Positions 55,895 to 61,152 of a stretch of DNA of 61,152 bases are shown here, one piece after another. The first letter of the stretch is position 1. Each line of letters opens with the position of its first letter. Source of the stretch: an uncultured Pseudomonadota bacterium (lineage in GTDB: Bacteria; Pseudomonadota; Gammaproteobacteria; Steroidobacterales; Steroidobacteraceae); NCBI GenBank assembly GCA_903839465.1, contig CAIMCI010000401.1:1-61152 (forward strand), written 5' to 3'. The position numbers and the translations under genes were made by a program. Under the pieces are notes generated by a model. The model was given only the letters and a program-made list of their open reading frames with translations. It did not search any database and was not told the origin of the DNA.

Positions 55895-58369
55895 ATAGCT
55901 GACACCGAGCCACATGCCGCGCGGCGGGCCGACGCTGCGGAACTGCGTCGGTTCGGGCGTGCCGATCGCGACCTCGGTGACGCCGGAGGTTACGCTGCCG
56001 TTCCCCGATGCCGGGGTCGGCGGCGGGGCGCCGCCCGGCGTGGCGCTGACGGGCACCTCGACCGGCGGCACCTTGACGGGTACCGGCGTCACGTACTTGC
56101 CGTTCGCGCCCGCGAAGTAATTCGTTCCAAGCACGCCAAACGTGGAATAGCGCCGGTCGAATATGTTCGACACGCGAAGGAACAGGTTGAGGTGCGGCCG
56201 TGGCGTGTAATGCAGATCGGCATTCACTATCGTGAAGCCGGGTACCGGGCCGCGGCTGTCGCGATTGTTTTCGTCGCCGCGCGCAAACTGTGACGACTGG
56301 CCGATGACCTCGGCGCCGACGGAAAGATCCGTCCGCCAGTCGAAGTCGAGGCGCAGCCGGGCGTTGTGGCGTGCGACGCCGGGCAGGCGGTCGCCCGCGC
56401 GGACGTCGATGGTGTCGGCGTAACGGTCGGGTCCGATCACGCACGGGTTGCCCGTCGCGCAGTTTACCGTCCCAGTGTTCGCCGTCGTATTGGTCGGGCT
56501 GTACAGGCGCAGCTCCGAGCGGAAGGTGGCGTCGGTATAGCCGTAGTGGGCCGAGGCGCTGAATCTGCCTTCGCGTCCCGTCAGGCCGAGCTCGAGTCCC
56601 TGCCGCCGCGTCGAGCCGATATTCTCGAAATAACCGCTGTTGAGCGCACCGATGCCGGTGCCGACGAACTGGATATCGTCGAGGAGGGTGGTGCGGAACA
56701 GCGCGGCATTCCAGCTCCAGGCGCGGCCGAGAGCGCCCTCGAGACCGGCCTCGTAGGACTGCGCGCGCACGGCCCGCAGCGGCGGGTCGGAAACGAAGGC
56801 ATTGGGCAGCTGGCAGGGAGCCGAGGGATCCGCGCAGGTCGACTCGACCGGGCTTGGTACCCGCATCGCCTCTCCGTAGTTTGCGTAGGCGCGCAGCCGC
56901 GGCGTGAGCTTCATCGACAGGCCGGCGGCTGGCAGCCAGCGCGCGTATACATCGTCGCCGTTGTTGGCCGTGCCGATCTTGTCCTCCAGGCGCACGTGGG
57001 CGCGGCTGTAGCGCGTGGCGACGGTCAGAGAAAGACGCTCAGTCAGGCTCAGCGTGTCGTTGACGTAAACTCCGCCCATCTCATTCAGTGCATGCAGGCT
57101 CGCCTGGAGCTTTGGAACTTCGCCTGAAGACGTGTCGCGGGCGAAGCCCGCCGGCTGGCTGCGCTGCATGAAGTCCGTCGAGCCCCGTTCCCACTCGCCG
57201 CCGACAGTCAGCTGGTTGTCGAGCCCGGCCACCGTGCTGTTCTGCGTGAGCTGGGCGCTCGCGCCAGGGCGGTACTGGGCGACATCGTTGAGGGCGTTGC
57301 TGGTCGGTGCATTGGACTGGCTGACGTACAGTCCCGGGTCGAATTCTCCATTGACGTTGCTGTTGACCGAACTGGTCAGGAGCCGGCGGTAATGCAGACT
57401 GCCGGCCGCCGTCCACCGGTCGCTGACCAGTAGTCTGCCCGTCAGGTTGGTCGCGAACAGGTCGTTGACCGTCCGGTCGGGGTACGTGTAGGGCTGCGTG
57501 GGATTGGCGAGAAACTCAAGCGGGATCGTCTGGTTGCCATGCAGGTCGGAATGACCGGCCGTCACGCCCAGCGCCACGTCCGTACGGTCACGGCGCCAGC
57601 CGAGCTGCCCGAAGTAATGCTGCAGTTCGCTGGCGTTCTGCGCGCCCCACCCGTGGTCCCGGTAGCCGTCTGCCGCCGCAAAATAGTCCACGCCGCCGGT
57701 GACCCCGCCGGCCTGGGCACTGCAGGCCCGGCGGCCGAACGAGCCCGCCTCGCATTCGACGGTGGTGCCCTGATGATCGGTGCCACGCTTCGTGCGTACG
57801 GTGATCGCCCCGGCCAGCGTATTCAGGCCGTACACGGGGTTCGAGCCAGGGACTATGCTGACCTCCGCAATCGTGGCCGGTGCGATCAGGTCCCAGCTCA
57901 CGGTATCGCCGAACGCCTCGTTGACCCGGACACCGTCGACGAAGACCGAGATACCCTGTGGTGTGCCGAGGACGGGAGAGGCCGCGAAGCCGCGGAACGT
58001 GACGTCCCGCTGGAACGGATTGCCCTCCGTGTCGTTGACGTTGACGCTGGTCGCGCTCGAATTCAGGACCTCGCCCATGTCATGTTCGTGCTGCCGCCCG
58101 ATCGTGTCGGCGCCGATGCGCTGGATGTGGGTCGGGACGAGGCCGGCGGCCACGCCGATTCCGGGGAAGAGACCGGTCGCGACGACCTCGATCTCCTGAA
58201 GCTGCGGGTTCGGCGCGGCCTCGCTGGCCGGCGCGCCCGCACGGGCGGTCCCGGCGACGAGGACGGTGACCAGCCACAGGCCCGCTACCCTTCGCGCGGC
58301 TGGCGGAATAAGGTAACAGCGGCTCCGTCCGGTGGGTCGCGCGGCAGGCTTTGGCACTGGTATGGACAC
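55877..58369 (-). CDS. TonB-dependent outer membrane receptor
   Basis: An 830-residue receptor for import of a ligand such as a siderophore, haem, vitamin B12 or plant compound; ligand not evident. A signal peptide (to about residue 44, GTARA) is followed by a plug domain (about 58-200) with RDVTFRGFAASPVLGTPQG and GVRVNEAFGDTVSWD, then a 22-strand barrel that ends in the expected aromatic-containing strand [10 protein letters not shown] proline-rich insertion (about 760-790) lies just before the last strands. Start is a GTG at 58369. It is adjacent to a two-component system, which may regulate it. The 3' end overlaps the NodT gene tail-to-tail. Confidence 0.92.
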   Translation of the reverse strand: MSIPVPKPAARPTGRSRCYLIPPAARRVAGLWLVTVLVAGTARAGAPASEAAPNPQLQEIEVVATGLFPGIGVAAGLVPTHIQRIGADTIGRQHEHDMGEVLNSSATSVNVNDTEGNPFQRDVTFRGFAASPVLGTPQGISVFVDGVRVNEAFGDTVSWDLIAPATIAEVSIVPGSNPVYGLNTLAGAITVRTKRGTDHQGTTVECEAGSFGRRACSAQAGGVTGGVDYFAAADGYRDHGWGAQNASELQHYFGQLGWRRDRTDVALGVTAGHSDLHGNQTIPLEFLANPTQPYTYPDRTVNDLFATNLTGRLLVSDRWTAAGSLHYRRLLTSSVNSNVNGEFDPGLYVSQSNAPTSNALNDVAQYRPGASAQLTQNSTVAGLDNQLTVGGEWERGSTDFMQRSQPAGFARDTSSGEVPKLQASLHALNEMGGVYVNDTLSLTERLSLTVATRYSRAHVRLEDKIGTANNGDDVYARWLPAAGLSMKLTPRLRAYANYGEAMRVPSPVESTCADPSAPCQLPNAFVSDPPLRAVRAQSYEAGLEGALGRAWSWNAALFRTTLLDDIQFVGTGIGALNSGYFENIGSTRRQGLELGLTGREGRFSASAHYGYTDATFRSELRLYSPTNTTANTGTVNCATGNPCVIGPDRYADTIDVRAGDRLPGVARHNARLRLDFDWRTDLSVGAEVIGQSSQFARGDENNRDSRGPVPGFTIVNADLHYTPRPHLNLFLRVSNIFDRRYSTFGVLGTNYFAGANGKYVTPVPVKVPPVEVPVSATPGGAPPPTPASGNGSVTSGVTEVAIGTPEPTQFRSVGPPRGMWLGVSYSFGGA

Positions 58370-58490
58370 ACCGGTATTGTTCCATCCGCACTTCGCGGCC
58401 GCGCGCTAACAAGTCCGTTCGAGGCGGGATTTTTTCCCGATCTCGACCGGGTCGATGGCGATGGTCGCCGGCAACGGGATATCTAGGTCC

Positions 58491-59468
58491 ATGGACAGCA
58501 GCTTTTCCCCGACCCCGGCGGACCCGGCGCCTCGTCCGACCCGACCGGCCGGCTCGGCGGGCCGTGACCTCGCGCTCGCCGTGGGTGCCGGCGTGCTGAC
58601 CGTCTTTATCGGCGCGCGGTTCAACCTCGGGGAGCGGCTCCTTCACGGGCTGAGCGGCGCGGAATTCCTGCAGCTCGACGAGTGGCCGCTGGCGATGCTG
58701 GTGACGGTCATCGCGCTGCTCTGGTTCGTCGTCAGGCGCGCACGCATGACCGTCTATGCGCTGGCGGTGGCCGAGGCCGGCGAGCATGCGTTGGCGGCGG
58801 CACTGGCCGACAACCGGCGGCTGGGGCGGGAGTATCTGCGGGTCCAGGAAAACGAGCGGCGGCAGGTCGCCCGCGACCTGCATGACGAGCTCGGCCAGTA
58901 CCTGACGGCAGTCAAGCTCGCTGCCATAGCGCTGCGCACGAGTGCAGAGGGCCGGCCGGCGCGTGAAGCCGACGCGATCGAGTCGATCGTGCGCAATACC
59001 GATCATGTCACGTCGGTCGTGTCGGCGATGATCCGGCGGCTGCGCCCGGTTGCGCTCGATGCGCTGGGCCTCGCGGCGGCTCTCGAGTATTGCCTCGCGG
59101 AATGGCGGGCACGCCTGCCGTCGCTGGAGCTGCAAATGGATTGCGTCGGCGACCTCGAGGGGTTCGACGAGGACCTGAACCTGACAATCTACCGGTTGGT
59201 CCAGGAGTCGCTGACGAACGTCATGAAGCACGCGCGCGCGAGGCGCGTTTCGGTCTCGGTTGCGCGCGACGGCGGGATCGTGCGGGTCCGTGTCCTGAAC
59301 GACGGGGTGACCGCGCCGCCGGTCCCGCTGCCCGCGGGCTTCGGGCTGAACGGCATGCGGGAGCGCGCGGCGACGCTCGGTGGCACATTCCACGCCGGGC
59401 CCGAACCCGAGGGCGGCTACCGGGTCGAGGCCAGCCTGCCGATCAAACCGACACCGGAGACCGTGTGA
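58491..59468 (+). CDS. NarL-type sensor histidine kinase
   Basis: A 325-residue membrane histidine kinase of the HisKA_3 (NarX/UhpB-like) class. Two membrane helices (about 27-43 and 66-81) with only a short loop between leave almost no periplasmic sensor domain. The phosphoacceptor motif ERRQVARDLHDELGQYL contains the histidine at about 131, and the ATPase domain has ESLTNVMKHA (N box) and GFGLNGMRERA (G box). I chose the ATG at 58491 with a weak AGG before it; ATGs at 58455 and 58461 would add up to 12 residues. Its TGA overlaps the response regulator ATG (TGATG). Confidence 0.9.
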   Translation: MDSSFSPTPADPAPRPTRPAGSAGRDLALAVGAGVLTVFIGARFNLGERLLHGLSGAEFLQLDEWPLAMLVTVIALLWFVVRRARMTVYALAVAEAGEHALAAALADNRRLGREYLRVQENERRQVARDLHDELGQYLTAVKLAAIALRTSAEGRPAREADAIESIVRNTDHVTSVVSAMIRRLRPVALDALGLAAALEYCLAEWRARLPSLELQMDCVGDLEGFDEDLNLTIYRLVQESLTNVMKHARARRVSVSVARDGGIVRVRVLNDGVTAPPVPLPAGFGLNGMRERAATLGGTFHAGPEPEGGYRVEASLPIKPTPETV

Positions 59469-60115
59469 TGCCCGAGACGATTACTGTTCTGCTCGTCGAC
59501 GATCATGCGGTCGTCCGCGAGGGTTACCGACGGCTGCTTGAATGGTCGCAGGGCATCAGTGTCGTCGGCGAAGCGGCGAACGGCCCCGAGGCTGTGCGCC
59601 TCAACCAGTCGCTGAAGCCGGACGTGGTGGTCATGGACATGGCGATGCCCGGTGTCAGCGGTCTGGATGCCATGCGGCGGATCCTCGCGCATGCGCCCGC
59701 CAGTCGGGTACTGATCTTCAGCATGCACGAGGAGGCGATTTTCGCCGATCGCGCCCTCGCCGGCGGTGCCCGCGGCTACGTGACGAAGTCGAGCGCCGGC
59801 GAAGTTCTGGTCGAGGCGGTGCGGGCCGTCGCGCGCGGCGAACAGTTCGTCCGCTGCCCGGCGCTGGTGCCACCGAACCCCGAGCAGCAGAACCTCCTCG
59901 GGCAGCTGTCGGCCCGAGAACTCGAGGTCCTGCAGCTGCTGGCGCAGGGCTTTGCGCTGGAGCACATCGGCGAACGGCTGGGGCTTACCGCCAAGACGGT
60001 GGCCAACTACCAGTCCCTGATCCGCCAGAAGCTGAAGGCGGACAACGCCCTGCAGGTGGTTCAGGCCGCCAAGCGGCTCGGTCTGGTGTTCGGCGCGCAG
60101 GAGCCCGAGGTCTAG
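59468..60115 (+). CDS. LuxR/NarL family response regulator
   Basis: A 215-residue two-component regulator. The receiver domain has acidic pair D11/D12, phospho-acceptor D57 (VMDMAMPGVSG), S85 and K107. The C-terminal LuxR helix-turn-helix (about 148-212) reads LSARELEVLQLLAQG and later AKTVANYQSLIRQKL. It is made with the kinase through a TGATG overlap. Its targets are unknown; the adjacent TonB receptor and the downstream permease are the nearest candidates. Confidence 0.93.
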   Translation: MPETITVLLVDDHAVVREGYRRLLEWSQGISVVGEAANGPEAVRLNQSLKPDVVVMDMAMPGVSGLDAMRRILAHAPASRVLIFSMHEEAIFADRALAGGARGYVTKSSAGEVLVEAVRAVARGEQFVRCPALVPPNPEQQNLLGQLSARELEVLQLLAQGFALEHIGERLGLTAKTVANYQSLIRQKLKADNALQVVQAAKRLGLVFGAQEPEV

Positions 60116-60176
60116 CCAGGCGATCGCGCCGACGAGGCGACGAGACAAGTGGCGAGCGTGTCGGCGACCGGTGCGC

Positions 60177-60198
60177 GGACAGGGTCCGTGCCCTGACC
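60177..60198 (+). terminator. Hairpin after the response regulator
   Basis: CAGGG and CCCTG (60180-60184 and 60191-60195), flanked by GG and CC, form a stem with a six-base loop about 60 bases after the regulator stop. There is no U tract. Confidence 0.32.
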
Positions 60199-60228
60199 TT
60201 GATGGCCCTCCCGGGCCGGTCATGGTAA
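60199..60228 (+). promoter_or_regulatory. candidate promoter of the permease gene
   Basis: TTGATG (60199-60204) and TGGTAA (60223-60228) are 18 bases apart, directly after the regulator hairpin and 30 bases ahead of the permease start. The -35 is a fair match, the -10 is weak. Confidence 0.3.
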
Positions 60229-60258
60229 AACCCAAGCTGGATTTTTCAGGGGTTATCC

Positions 60259-61152
60259 ATGAACTGGCGAGTCAAGTCCCTAGACGACATCCTGGCAACG
60301 GCCGAGCGCCGTTCCCTTACCCGGTCCCTCGGTGGCGTGCAGCTGATGCTGCTCGGCGTGGGCGCGATAATCGGCACCGGCATCTTCGTGCTGACCGCCG
60401 AGGCCGCCCAGAAGGCCGGTCCGGGCATGATGCTCTCGTTCGTGATAGCCGGATTCGTCTGTGCCGTTACCGCGCTGTGCTACGCGGAACTCGCCTCGAT
60501 GGTGCCCGTGTCGGGTTCCGCCTACACCTACTCCTACGCCGTTCTCGGCGAGCTGGTGGCCTGGATTGTCGGCTGGGCGCTGATCCTCGAGTATGCGGTG
60601 GCGGCCAGCGCCGTGTCGGTGGGCTGGTCCAATTACTTCGTCGGGGTGCTGCACCGCCTGTTGCACATCGACTTGCCGATCGAGCTGACCAAGGGTCCGT
60701 TCGCCGGCGGCGTCGTCAACCTCCCGGCCATGGTCATCGCGCTGGTGTGCACCTCGTTGCTCGTGCTCGGTACCCGGGAGAGCGCCAAGGTAAACGCCGT
60801 CCTCGTGACCATCAAGATCACGGCGTTGGCCATCTTCGTCTTTCTCGCCGTGCCGGCGATCCAGGCGGACAATTTCACGCCGTTCATGCCGCTCGGCTTC
60901 GACGGGGTCGCCGGGGCCGCCTCGTCGATCTTCTTTGCCTACGTCGGCTTCGACGCCGTCTCGACCGCGGCCGAAGAGACCCGCGATCCTCAGCGCAACG
61001 TGCCGTTCGGGCTGATCGGCAGCCTGGTGCTGTGCACGGCCTTCTATCTGCTGGTGGCCTCGGGCGCGATCGGCACGATCGGCGCCCAGCCCGTCTATGG
61101 CCCGAATCACGAGATCCTGTCGCCGGGCAGCATCGAATGGGCCTCGGCATGC
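60259..61152 (+). CDS. APC superfamily amino acid permease, N-terminal part
   Basis: The last 894 bases hold 298 codons of an inner-membrane amino-acid transporter that runs off the window edge, so no stop is seen. It starts MNWRVKSLDDIL with AGGGG at good spacing. The first helix carries GVGAIIGTGIFVL (33-45), the unwound substrate-binding motif of APC permeases, followed by TALCYAELASMVPVSGSAYTY and about six more helices. FFAYVGFDAVSTAAEETRDPQRNVP is typical of the cationic amino-acid transporter (CAT/YfnA-like) group. Substrate not evident. Confidence 0.9.
   Translation, partial: MNWRVKSLDDILATAERRSLTRSLGGVQLMLLGVGAIIGTGIFVLTAEAAQKAGPGMMLSFVIAGFVCAVTALCYAELASMVPVSGSAYTYSYAVLGELVAWIVGWALILEYAVAASAVSVGWSNYFVGVLHRLLHIDLPIELTKGPFAGGVVNLPAMVIALVCTSLLVLGTRESAKVNAVLVTIKITALAIFVFLAVPAIQADNFTPFMPLGFDGVAGAASSIFFAYVGFDAVSTAAEETRDPQRNVPFGLIGSLVLCTAFYLLVASGAIGTIGAQPVYGPNHEILSPGSIEWASAC

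Overview
The window is dense, GC-rich chromosomal DNA with no gap between genes longer than about 280 bases. No insertion sequence, CRISPR array or prophage was recognised. Several gene orders are typical of Gammaproteobacteria: queA-tgt-yajC-secD-secF, xerD-dsbC and mdtABC with a NodT-type outer membrane factor. A 1,622-residue NAD-glutamate dehydrogenase, 4-hydroxyphenylpyruvate dioxygenase, ETF-ubiquinone oxidoreductase and the start of a cbb3 oxidase subunit I point to an aerobic or microaerobic, high-GC gammaproteobacterium of the Xanthomonadales/Nevskiales type. That lineage guess is an inference.

Layout. 1-222: 5' end of ccoN (minus). 421-2849: proB-proA. 2869-8457 (minus): a molybdenum-cofactor operon of a small secreted protein, moeA, moaA, a moaC-mobA fusion, moaD and a moaE-moeB-rhodanese fusion. 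8599-10239: a SulP/STAS anion transporter divergent from that operon. 10250-15724: metallo-hydrolase, thioredoxin-like protein, PhzF-like protein (minus), small-molecule kinase, crotonase, CysQ phosphatase and 2Fe-2S ferredoxin. 15743-21429 (minus): gpmA and the large glutamate dehydrogenase. 21578-23242: a MarR regulator divergent from hppD. 23272-34175 (minus): zapE, ETF-QO, two M16 peptidases, two SDR dehydrogenases, thiolase, a degenerate leucine-dehydrogenase homologue and an acyltransferase. 34426-36355: xerD, dsbC. 36386-37516 (minus): fdxA, a Nudix hydrolase and tRNA-Leu(CAA). 37597-46824: PDZ protein, queA, tgt, yajC, secD, secF, kup and a dicarboxylate/glutamate symporter. 46924-55894: mdtA-mdtB-mdtC-nodT tripartite efflux. 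55877-58369 (minus): a TonB-dependent receptor. 58491-60115: a NarL-type sensor kinase and regulator. 60259-end: an amino-acid permease cut by the window edge.

How the genes work together. The molybdenum-cofactor operon covers cPMP formation (MoaA, MoaC), dithiolene formation (MoaD, MoaE, with MoeB and rhodanese as the sulfur supply), metal insertion (MoeA) and GMP attachment (MobA) in only five enzyme-coding genes. This is because two genes are fusions. The 24-34 kb region brings together acyl-CoA oxidation steps (SDR dehydrogenases, thiolase) and their electron outlet to quinone (ETF-QO). The yajC-secDF block supports Sec export. mdtABC-nodT forms an envelope-spanning pump.

The points most worth a second look are the MoaE-MoeB-rhodanese triple fusion with its CxxC/His-rich linker, a leucine-dehydrogenase homologue lacking the catalytic lysine, an AT-rich patch of rare codons inside tgt ahead of yajC-secDF, and a perfect inverted repeat between marR and hppD. 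All domain calls rest on motif recognition from the translated sequence; no database search was run.
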